Below are positions 49,301 to 61,300 of a DNA stretch of 64,000 nucleotides, one piece after another. The notes under the pieces were generated by a model. The model ran no database searches. It saw nothing but the letters and a program-made list of their open reading frames with translations, and had not been told where the DNA came from. The DNA comes from Gibbula magus (Eukaryota; Mollusca; Gastropoda; Trochida; Trochidae): assembly GCA_936450465.1 (NCBI GenBank), contig OW388304.1:11564708-11628707 (forward strand), read 5' to 3'. A program made the position numbers and the translations under genes. Position 1 is the stretch's first letter. Each line of letters begins with the position of its first letter.

Positions 49301-52300
49301 TCGAAACAGTTGATTAATGTGTACACTTTCATAGTGTAAAATTACACATGATGTTAATGTGCTTATATTACATTACATTGTTTCATACAACGTCATAGAA
49401 TTATATAAGTTACATAAACATGCTGTTGTTTTATCACTATTTTAACTATCCAATGTTCTGTAAACACGCGTAATCTGCTTTCTGGATTCTCATACATATG
49501 CTATGGATAACATGTTTATCTCTGCCCTTGAAATCTGCCTAATGAATCGGCACAGCGTGTATACATAACATGTAACTTGAGTAAATATTTAACATTAAGA
49601 AGACTTGTAATTACAAGAACGTTATAGATGAACTTATACCCCATTTCCTCTTGGATACGATCGTGTCCGACAAAAGTTTTTTAAATCGGTAGCCATCGTA
49701 TAATATCGGAATATATTGGTTGGCAGTTGTGGAGTTGAGTTGAATCGACTGAATCAAGACAATGGTACCTTCACCTTTACCTTCAATTTTAGGGGCAGTT
49801 TAGATACTGGAATGACAAAATTGGAGAGAAATGTTTAGATAACAACGTTCTTCTTCACGATAGGCGGTTGAAACAACATAAGATTCTGTGAATAAAACAG
49901 CTCTTTCTCTTCATTTTTGTCATAAATTGTGATGTTCAAAAGCAAAACTCCAGTTCAGGACATGTAGGTATGTATGTTAAGTTAAGACGTACTGGTTGGC
50001 CGACATGGAACCTCCAATCTTGTAGGTGATGTTCAACCCTCCCTGCCAGTCTGCAGGAGCTTCGCGTCCTGCCATTTCCCTGTCGACAAAATGCATTATG
50101 AGGATAGATATCCATTTCATTAAAGAAATGTGATCTCATGATTTGTACAGAAGTAAAGTGAATGTCGTTTACATTACAGTTAATGCGACTGTTGTATCAC
50201 TACTGGTGATACTGAGTAAAACTTCGATTAACAAATACATCATATATACTTGGAACCAGATTTTCGAAGATCTCATGGCACATAGGTAGTATTAAGTACA
50301 TACATTAGCATTTCCTTTAGGCAATCTGGGTGCTAAGAGTGTTCAACAATCTAAGCCCTGTTAACTACCTCTGTCAACATATAAACTGGCATGTTATGTA
50401 AATTGTACCATAATTATATTATTCAGTCATGAATGCATATATGTGAAAATTCGGTGACATTACGAATAATGTAAATATGTAAGATACTATTCGGTGCTAA
50501 TTTTAAATGATCCTTGGAATTGGAGTTACTCATTTACATGTATCAATAGCTAAGGTTGAGGTGAAAGAATGAATAAAATTGGTTAATGAATATACCACTT
50601 GTTTAATTCTGTAAAAGCAACCTTTCGACATATATTGTTATGTAGTCGTCAAACAACATAAATTCGGGGACAGAAGAAACACTCAGTTCTGGTTTTCTTA
50701 TCCTATGAATATATTTGACAAAGTATATTAAGAGATACCGTTTCATTTTGAACCATCACCAATTAACATTGGGTTCACCGTTGTCGAGCATATGTGTAAC
50801 AGGTATTGGATTGTTCATAATTCGATCAAATACAATTTCGTGTTATCATTTCACAAATCAGTTAACATTCCTATTCCAAAATCAATAGCGCATATTGTGA
50901 CACTTTCTACCAAGTATGTAGTGCCTGTCTATACCGCGATGGCTGGGGTGATATGACGCCGTTTTTATTGTAGTGTCTAGGCAAACGTTATTGTGACATT
51001 TGCATGTCGCTGACGTTGCCAGATGCGCCTCAAATGATGGCAAGGCGTGTTCTACTGGAATCAAAGTCAAAGGTTCCGGCTGTTTACAGGAAAACAGACT
51101 GCTCTCTCGCTGTTGAAACTTGAGTGCGGCGTTTTTGTTCACGACCTCTGATCAATCCAAATAACAAAGGAAGGATTCTGGGTTTGATTTAAACCGGATC
51201 ATAGGATAAAATTTTTCCAAACGTATGCTCTTCATAATTTTCTTCATTTTTCTAAAACCAGGGTTTCAATAGATAATAAAGAAGTCGTATATCCATATAC
51301 AAAAATTCTTCAGTTTTCACCACCTCAACTTCAAGAGCACAAATTAGGATACACAAACAATATAGATTTTAACACTAAAAGGGATGCATAATCGTCCTTA
51401 AAATCAATCAATGTTCTAGGTAAACAAATCGCAACCTATGAATTCTGAAAAGTGACCTTATGATGACACCTAATGACGAATTCCTCCTTGACAGATTCCG
51501 ACAGACAGACCTGAGTAAATGATAGGCATCTCCGTATCCAATCGGATGACAGGGAATTTTGGGCAGTTTCTCTCTCAGCTCTTCATCAGACATCCTCTCC
51601 GTGTACCCTGTCATCACATATGTGATATATGATATATGATATAATAAATGTGTTACAATGTTATGTATTAATAATACATTTCTGTATCTGGCGAGTTACA
51701 GCTGCGACCACCCGTACGACCACTTTATTGATTGACCTCTTTATGTCTCATCTACCCCATACTAAAGCGTTTATTTTAATCGAAACAAGAGCTATAGAGG
51801 AAGTTGATGAACTGACAATTGTTGAAAAGGATAGCTTTCACATTCCATTCACAATGTGTCTCTGCGCATGCTCAAAGTTGGATTGACCCAGTTGTCTTCT
51901 TATATGGTCATAAGGCAAGTAGATATTAAATAAATTCCCAAACTACAAGTTAAAAAATAATAACCTGGACGTGACTAACAAGTATAAACTTCTATGAAAC
52001 TTGATGTTAATGTCAACAGATTTATGAAAACCGTTTCGGATATAATATACAGAATCTGCTACAACAGGCCACCCTTCCTGTTTTGTTGAAGGCCAATCTG
52101 TTCATAATTATTTAAATATTTTTCGTATAAATGGTAAGCAGCACAACTTGTGGAAAAGATATATATTTACCACTGACAACATATGATTATAGAATATCTC
52201 AAATAGAATCATTGTGGCGCATTTCGATATTAATGTACCTACAACCCTTCAATATAAGTCATTAACATTATAGGCCTGAATGGTTTGCTGGGTAGAATAT

Positions 52301-55300
52301 AAGAATGTAAGAATATAAGAATATAAGAATGTAAGAATATTGGAATGTAAGAATACACGAATGTAGGAATTAAAGAAGTAAGAATGTGAAAATATAAGAA
52401 TGTAAGAAGTAAGAATGTAAGAATGTAAGAATGTAAAAATGTAAGAATATTGGAATGTAAGAATACACGAATGTAGGAATGAAAGAAGTAAGAATGTGAG
52501 AATATAAGAATGTAAGAAGTAAGAATGTGAGAATATAAGAATGTAAGAATGTAGGAATGAAAGAATGTAAGAATTATAAGAATATTAGAATATAAGAATT
52601 GTAAGAATGTAAGCCAATAACATGATAGGAATTTCGATGAACAAAGAGAGTGGTTTTATTAAATTATGGAATCAACGATAAACAACATTACACGTTACAA
52701 ACATTTTCTTTTCGAAGTTGAATTGTAAACATTTGTACTATTACCTTCAGCTTGTGTTTGTAAGCATAGAGAGTTACTCAGACATTACCCCATACTAAAT
52801 ATATATATTGACACCTACATTTCGAGGGGTAGCCAGGTGTAGCTTGATCCCCCTTCACCAGGACAATGTTCCCCCTCTGAACACCTGTAGGGGGAAGCCA
52901 AATCGTCTCGGGGTATGTTCGATCCCCCACAAGGTAATCATGGGGGTCCATGAAGAGTATTATACCAATTGCACCATGGTTATAGGCTTTTAGTACCTGG
53001 ATCAAGCAGTAAAAAGAAGCAATTGTCAATTTACTTGCATGTACGAGTGTGGAATGATAATCTAAAACATAGACATGGGGGTCCGTGAAGAGAAGTTTTA
53101 AACACCAACAGCGTCATATAGGGGATTCTCAATATTTATGCATGCATACGACCTATGACCTTCTGAACCCAAAACGAGGCTAAGGCCGCTTCTCATTTCC
53201 TCGTTCAAAAAAATGGCCGCGCTTCACTGCTGTGTTCCACAGTGCGTGTCGGATTCTCGCCGCGCTACTCATAATTCATTATCATTTCATCGTTTTCCAA
53301 TGAAATCTCAACTGCGGAAACAATGGTTGATAAAAATCCGTCGAGATGAAGGTTCATTTTTTAAGGTAAATCTGTAATAAATAATAGTTTTGACCAACGT
53401 GCATTCGTCACTGTTTGTTTTGTTTGAACTCGACTCATCATATATCCGTGTTCAGAGAATAATATTTACGAACTTTATGAATGGATGCATTTGAACTTAC
53501 AATTTTATTTACAGTTATCATGTATCATACAGTAATGATTTCGGGTTAACCCAAAAATAAATTCAAGGCGTGAAGTGGCGTGTCTGACTCTTGTTTGATC
53601 AATTGTGCACCTTCAATTACATTCGTACCATGACGTTATTTCCAGACTTGCATGTTCATTTACTCTCGGATAACTAATTTCCATAGAGTTCAATGTCGAT
53701 GTATCTAAATAGGATGACATCAGTTTAACTTAAATGTTTGTCAGAAAATTGAATTTAAATTATGTACTACATTAGTACAAGCAGAGACGATTTCAATATT
53801 TACATTGATCCTTCCATAATTTTCCTGAACATTATTTATCCCAGGCTAGATTATTACAGTCTATGGAAATAACATCTGTTCAATAAGTTCTTCATTCTTT
53901 GTTTTGTTCTAATCAGGTTTACACTACAAAACATATATATGGCCTCATATTTTCAGGTCATGTCACTTTATAACTTTTCACCCTTTTGATTCATATTCAC
54001 AATGCAAGTTTCCAAACAATAGAGAAATAACACAGGATAAACAAAGAAGCAATATTTATTTAACGATTCTGGAATATATACAATATAAATTAATCTAAAA
54101 TCATTAACAATCAAGGCTATAGTAGACATTTTCATTCAACAAATAAAATGAGAAAATGTAAAATGTTGACCTTTTTAGATTTCAAGTAAGACTGTGGTGT
54201 GCTCCAGACATTTCGAAGACCGAGACTTTCGCTACACACCCAACCGCAGGTCATTAAAGGCAACCGCAGTTCCAAGTCTCTTTCCTTGGAGTACTTTTAA
54301 GGCTGAGGGAATTCTTCTGCCTGAAATTCAGTATAAAAAATTTATTTCCCACATAATTCCACATGGGCTATAAGTTTATATAATGCCAATCTCACTGGCA
54401 GGAGCTAGTGCTAGCTATTTAGATCAACTTTCCAACCCTACTCTCTCATTTGACGGAGTTCATTAATTTCATATTGGTATAGGCACAAGTGTTAGTGTGA
54501 CAATTTACTAATTTACTTACTTGATGGATGTTAACAATAGAAAGGCTCTCCTCGCGCTGTTGGTAGCTTAAAATGGATCCTTTAGGTGCCATCCCAAATT
54601 TGGTCTTCACAAGGGGAGGTTGGGCCCGGTTTGGATTCAAAACAGCTATGAATAAAATTAAAATAAAAAAATTAAGTCAGTGAATAACACACCTTAACAT
54701 AATATATATCAAGGTAGAACTGAAACAGATGGGTAGTGAAATGGACTGTCATTACTATCTTGTGAATTTTTTTAATTTTTCTTTCATGAATAAAACTAAG
54801 ATGAATATCTGGGTAGATTTTGGTGGATTTACTGGGGTATTCAGTTACTTAATGTTAACATGAATCGCGCTATGATTTATTTCTTAAAAAAATTACTGGT
54901 AGATAAAATTAAATATACCCTAAAGAGGTATGATCTTAATATTACAAACCTAGTAAGAGAATAGACTCATCAGATCTATCAAGGCCCTCTCTTAAAAGGT
55001 CCAAACTTGGTAGGGGGGCCTGATTGGATTAAACAAAGTGGATTGGATCGACTTTGTCACCCTTTCAGGATTTTTCCTGTCATACCCTCTGAAAAATATT
55101 GACAAAGAATATTAACACTTTCGAAATGTGTACATAGGAGATTGACAAAGAAGATTAACACCTCGCAAAATGTGTACTTGGGATAAATTTTAATTCTTCA
55201 AATTGATCTTAGTCTGAACAAAATAATGTCCACAATGTTTTACAAAGCAATGATATAAGTAATATTTATTTTAAAACAATTAAGATTTCAAAGGTGTGAA

Positions 55301-58300
55301 ACATTTACTGATATTACTATATACTTGAATCAGTGTATCAATTAGCTGCAGTACCTGACAACTATATTGTCGACATCAGACCCACATATGTGCCAGGTCA
55401 TGGGCAGAGAGGTTCTGGCAACATCTGCTGGTATAGACGGCATTCCCTTCTGTTTGTAGTGAGCCAGTAGATACAGGGTGCCTGCAACATGACCACAAGC
55501 ACCGCTGGTACCTATGGCACAACTACAGGTGGCTCCCTGCACCGCCACAGGGTCATGGTCAATAAACATCTAAATTTGAAAGAAATAATACCATGTAATA
55601 TACTATAATTGTAAAAGGACAATAATTTTAGTATTAAAATATTCAAATGATGTTTATTATTAACACATGTAAGTTATTTCTATCTGAGGTCTTCAGAAAA
55701 AAAAGTATTCTAATCTAAGTTTGGTCATATTTTGACTTTGCACTAACAGATAATTTCAATATCATGAATTTGACATAAAAATGGAATATGGTTTGTTTGT
55801 AAGTAAATATTTATTTAAACTATTACAATGATACACATGTGTATATATTCTATTTAGACAACAAATCAACTCACACTATAAAAACCCATCCACAAATTTA
55901 ATGTATACATATAAAAGCAAAGCAATATTAATCACCTCGATTTTGTGGGGAGCTTCATTTTTCCTCATAGACCTGTAGCACTTGCTCGATACTCGGCTAC
56001 ACCCAGTCAATTCGGTTGCTGAAGCAGAAGGAAACAATCGTGTTTCATGAACATTTGAAAACGTAAACAATCAAACTTCAGTTTAAACCTGTCATGCAAG
56101 ACGTTATAAATAAATATTAGTACTAAAATATACACAACTTGGACTGATCTTCATATTTACCACGCAGAAATGTCAACTGGCTCAACCCGGAAATGACAAG
56201 CACGTAAAACCCGGAAATGAAAGACAGCTGTTTCTTTTCACACATAATTCCCACGTTTAACCCAAAACATGGAATATACAAGTAAACGACACTGGTGACA
56301 TTCTAAATATATACAATCAATTAGCTTATTTGAATTATCTTTTCTTAAAAACATCAAGGGACATATGCTTCGTTTATTTACTTCGTTTCTACGCCAAAAT
56401 ACTAGCTGAGTGACAGTCATACTTTGTTGAGGAATATGAACATAAATACTCACTCTTCATGTCAAATACATAGCCCTCGCTATAATATTTAAACCCTTTT
56501 GACATCTGCTGAACTCGAAGAATTCTTCTTTACGTAGTCTTCCACGAAGGAAAAGCCGATTGCCGGAATGCTTGTCAAGCTCGTCATGTTAGAGATGGCG
56601 ACTTCCGGGATTCGAAGCGGCCTTTCGATTTCGCGCGCTTAATTTACCATACGTCATGAATATTCATGAGGCAATATTAAGAATCCCCTATAGCTATGTA
56701 CATCATCCTTTAGCTTGTTAAAGCAGTAAGAGAAACAATTATAAACTGAACCTACATGTACGACTCTTTACGGGTAATCTAATATTGTAACCATAGGGGT
56801 TATTGTATAAAATACAAATATAAAATAACAGCGCCATTTGATTTGTGTATACGACATGATTTTATAAATGTAACTAGTACGGTAAGCTCCCACCTTATTT
56901 CCTCTGAAGAGTTTTCCATATCTAGCAATGACAATCTTTCCTGTAATGTTGATACTCATCTCTGCAAGCTTCTCAAAGTCTTCATCACGTGCGTAGTTTG
57001 CATACACCAGGTCCGCCTGAAATCAGTGTTTTATGTTAAAGGGTCAGTAGCACGTGTTTTGCAAAATTTATTTTTTCAATTTTCCCATTTATTATGATAG
57101 TTTATGTCATTTACTTTAGAGGGTCAACATCTTATTACACAAACCAAGTATCCATAGTGGTTATACCGATGTTGTGTTTAAAGCAAAAATTGCATGGCGG
57201 CCATGTTATTGTCAACACATTTTATTATTTCGAATTACAAAAACGATTCCCATGGCTTTACCAAACCATGTACACTCGTTTTTAACTTGATTTCCCGAAG
57301 AGAGGAGGGTGGTATACTATTGGTGACATTATTTTTCAAATACATTTCATCGACTTATTTGAGTGAAAAAAACGTGCTACTGCCCCTTTAATACTTATAA
57401 TACTGAGGATATGTATATAGCGCACATGTTCACGTCGAATTTGGTTTGAGTGGGCTCCTTTCATTATGATAATGGTCTGACGCAACCATTCATTTACAGG
57501 ATCACTTGAGTGATCATCAGACCAGGTCTTCATCATGTGCTGTTACTGCTTGGTAAACAGGGGCACATTTTGAATAACGATTCTTGTCGAGTTTAACACC
57601 AGTCTCTAAACAAAGGCAATCTCATTAAAATCATATCTTTGATTCGTTCCCAAGGTTAAGCTTTAAAAATTTGGGTTGTCACTCATCCAAGATCTGAAGG
57701 AATCCCGTGGAGCCCCCTGTCCGCTTTCAGAAATCTGAAAGCATGCATTTTCAACGGGAAAGTAACAACTTCCGGCGAACACGGAGCTTTACAGGATTCC
57801 GTCAGATCTTGGATGAGTGACAACCCAAATATACGACCATGAAGCAAGTCACCCATTAACGCTGAACTTATAATATAATAATGGCCAACAGAGCGATAAG
57901 GTTTAATGTCGTCATAACGTATGTTCACATTTTTTTATTTTTGTTTGTAATTATTATTCCTGGAAGAATACATTATACATTTGACATACATGTATTAATT
58001 GATGAAATGGCCAGGATATATTTACTGCATAACGACTAAGCACAAAAAAATAAACTTAAAGAAAAAAACATAATTCATCATTCACACCCATTCAAACACT
58101 CATGCACACAGACTATAATTTTTTTAATTCTGTATAGTATTTAAAAAATGAAGATTTTACAGCAATCATAAATATTCAGAAGATTTTCATAGAGTGCCCA
58201 TTTCCTGTAGAATTCTGTATATTTAGCTTTGTTGAAGTGTCTAGTTTTTTTCTATCTGGTACTAGAATACAACATCATTTTGAAAATGTTTGGTACCGGT

Positions 58301-61300
58301 AGATTATTTTGCATATGCATCGATAGATGTGGAATTTGGCTAGAAGAATTATCAAGTCAAAAATTTCATCACTTTGGAAATTTGGAGAATAGCCAAAAAG
58401 AATTAGGTCTGTGGTTAGATTTATTTTGCAAGTATGTTGACATTTTTTTCTATCCATTCTGAAAATCTTTTCCAAAAGGTTTTACTAAATCTACAGTCCC
58501 ATAATAAATGATAGATAGATTCTGGCTCAGCTTTACAGAAAGTACATACACTATTGTCAACAATATGCCTCTTCAATAAATGAGTATTTACAGGTAATAT
58601 TCGGTGAGCAGTCTGAGCTGGAACCATCTTAATTTAGGGTCTGGAGTAGTTTGGTGAGCTTTAACAAAAGTAAGAGACCGGTTTAAATTGATTAATAATT
58701 CCTCTTCCCATTTTTCAATAGCTTTTAAATTGTCTTCAGATTGAGTTATAATATAGTAGTATTTCTTTGAACCCTTTTTACAAGAAAAAAGATAGCTAAT
58801 TGAGATATTTATGTTGTTTGTTATTTCCAAATGGGGTTCTTTTTTAATACCCAGGTCTGTCAAGTATTTATTTACTGATCTTATAATACCATAGAATTCT
58901 AAGAAATTGATAGGGAAGTATGGATTACAAAATTGTCATGAAACAGCCATCCATGTTTAACAAATAGTGTATGTAATGTAAATTATTTTAATAGAATTGT
59001 TTATTATAGAATGATTTTCCATTCATAATTATATTTTGGCTGTATAGCAAGGGTTCCCTTAGGAACTCTTCATAATTATTTGGTTTTATCTTGTACCTTT
59101 ATTTGGAAAAGGCAATTAGACAATCCTTCCAAAAAAGTTTAGGTGTTTTTCTTGCAAGCATAAGGGGAAAATCATTCCAAAGGATTGTAATGTCCAAAAC
59201 ATCTGGATTGATTTTAGTCATCAAAGTGTTCCATTTCTTTTCAAAATCAACATTCAACAGTTTCCTTATCCAGATTATTTTCAAAGAGTTTACATGAGCA
59301 AAAATATCTATCATACCAAGTCCCCCTTCAGAAATAGGTTTACAGGCAACTGATCTCTTTATTTTGTCTGAAAAGTTTACTTTCAAAATTGAGGTTAATA
59401 ATTTTATCCCAATTAGTCGAAAAGATTATACCTAAGATTCAAAAGGTTTCAGGGTTCCATTCGAGATCTAAATCTGGTTCTAAATCTAAATTTGATATTA
59501 CTATTTCTTTTGAAGCCTATCCAGATGATTTGTGATTTATCAAAGTTTATTCTTAAACCATAAAATATCTTTATAGAGTATAGAAATCCAATCAGAAATA
59601 CTTTCACCAAATCCAAAGAATTTAAGGCTTTTGAATATGAAAGACCAGTCGAAAGCTTTTTCAAAATGTAATAGAAGCAGCATACCTGGCATTTGTTCAG
59701 ATTGTATACAAAAGAAGATCATATACTAAGCGGATATTGTCTCCTATATATCTTCTGGACATGAACCCAGTTTGATTTTCGCTAATAATTTGAGGCAAAA
59801 CCTTTTTAAATCTATCTGCGATCACTGGGGATAGGAGTTTATAGATTGAGTTTTACAGGGTGATAGGTCGCAAATTGTTTATGAACTGTCTAAACTATTC
59901 TTTCTAAGGGATACAAGTGATAATTCCTTGCTTCTGGGTAATTGACAAATTTCCAGTTACATAACTGTGATTGATTGATCTAAGTATGAAATCTCCAAGA
60001 TCGAGCCAGAACATTTTGAAAAAATTCATATGAGAATCCATCTGAACCTGGACTCTTATTGTTCTTTGATCTTTTAAGAGCCGACATCAACTCATTCTTG
60101 GTTATAAGTCCTTCTATAAGATCTGATTCAGTTTTTGTAAGTTTTGGGACATCTTGTTCAGTGAGTAGTTCCTCAAGGTTAATATCCTCAATAAGGTTAT
60201 CTCTGGAGGTATACAGATTTTTATAAAAGTTTGTTGCTTCATTTATAATATCCTTGGTGTCATTTAATACAGTTCCATTATTTGTTTATATATTGTTCAT
60301 AGTTTTACTTATATAGTTTCTATTTTCCAGATTGCAATAGTACATGCTTATAGTTTCACCTTCATCTATGTTCAAATTACCTTACACAAGAGGTGAAACG
60401 TTTTACAAGTAGTTCCCTTATCAAGCATATTTGAAGCTGAGGCGCAGGGTGAAATCATTAGTAAATGTACACCACATTAAGTAATGCTTACATTGAGTGC
60501 CAGGAACGTAAAGGACATCCCAGAAGTAGTGTTACATATTGTGAACATTCTCACCTCCACAAGACCACTGGGAGAAAAACCATTGAAGGGTTGAACGGCC
60601 TCGGGGTGAGCCTCATCGTCGAAGTATGCGTGTTCACGGGAACTGGACGTGTAGAGAACGCTCCCGTCAGACGAAATCAGCTTCGCCTGAAGTCAAAATA
60701 TGTGTCGTATCATAGTTGATAGGTTGTTTCAATTGGTAAGTGCAAGAATAGAAACTAGAGCCATTGGTTCTATAGCTCGTCTGATTTTGATTAAAATATC
60801 TTATGAGGTTGCATGAAAGAGTAGCTGTAAGAGGATTAACAATTCTACCGTTATATGTAACAAATGATTCGACACAGAACACTGTAGTTTTCTAGAATTA
60901 TTTGTTCTGGAGGAGAAGATGAAATTAAATGTTAGGGCATGACCTCTGAACATAATTCATAATCCCCATTGGCCAAGATACCAAGACTCAGATTTCAGTT
61001 TTTAGGGCTTTTTTGCTCTGTGAAAACACGTTTTTAGGACATGACCTCTGAGGCCCTTAATACGGGTAAGTAATTCACCAAATGTACCATTTATAACCTC
61101 TATTGGTCAATTAATGTATCTAAACACTAGATTTCAGTTTTCTAGAGAAGAGAAAATAGTGTTTTAGGGCATGGTCCTCGAGGTATTTACTCGGAGCCAC
61201 ATACTTACCAAATCTCCCATTTATAATCTTTATTGGCCAAGATATCTGTGATTTCAGCTCTTTTGGGCCAGTGGTTCTTGGGAAGAAATAAAAAATGCTC

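Larger units (their letters stand above)
53119..56690. mobile_element. THAP/SWIM DNA transposon, internally deleted, ISL2EU-like
   Basis: Termini TAGGGGATTCTCAATATT (53119 on) and the complement of AATATTAAGAATCCCCTA (ends 56690) match at 17 of 18 positions, with further shared GGCCGCTTC about 70 bp in. TA on each side (53117-53118, 56691-56692) fits a 2-bp target duplication. Inside, a THAP gene starts near the left end on the plus strand and a SWIM zinc-finger gene starts near the right end on the minus strand; they converge. From general knowledge, ISL2EU elements pair a THAP-type transposase with a second protein bearing a YqaJ nuclease. Here neither a DDE core nor a YqaJ domain is visible between the two, so this copy appears internally deleted. 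Superfamily assignment is inference; the boundaries are seen directly. Confidence 0.8.

Noticed and set aside
52294..52613. CRISPR-like array of short repeats
   Set aside because: Units are contiguous 8-10-bp variants without unique spacers, in an intron of an animal gene; it is a minisatellite.
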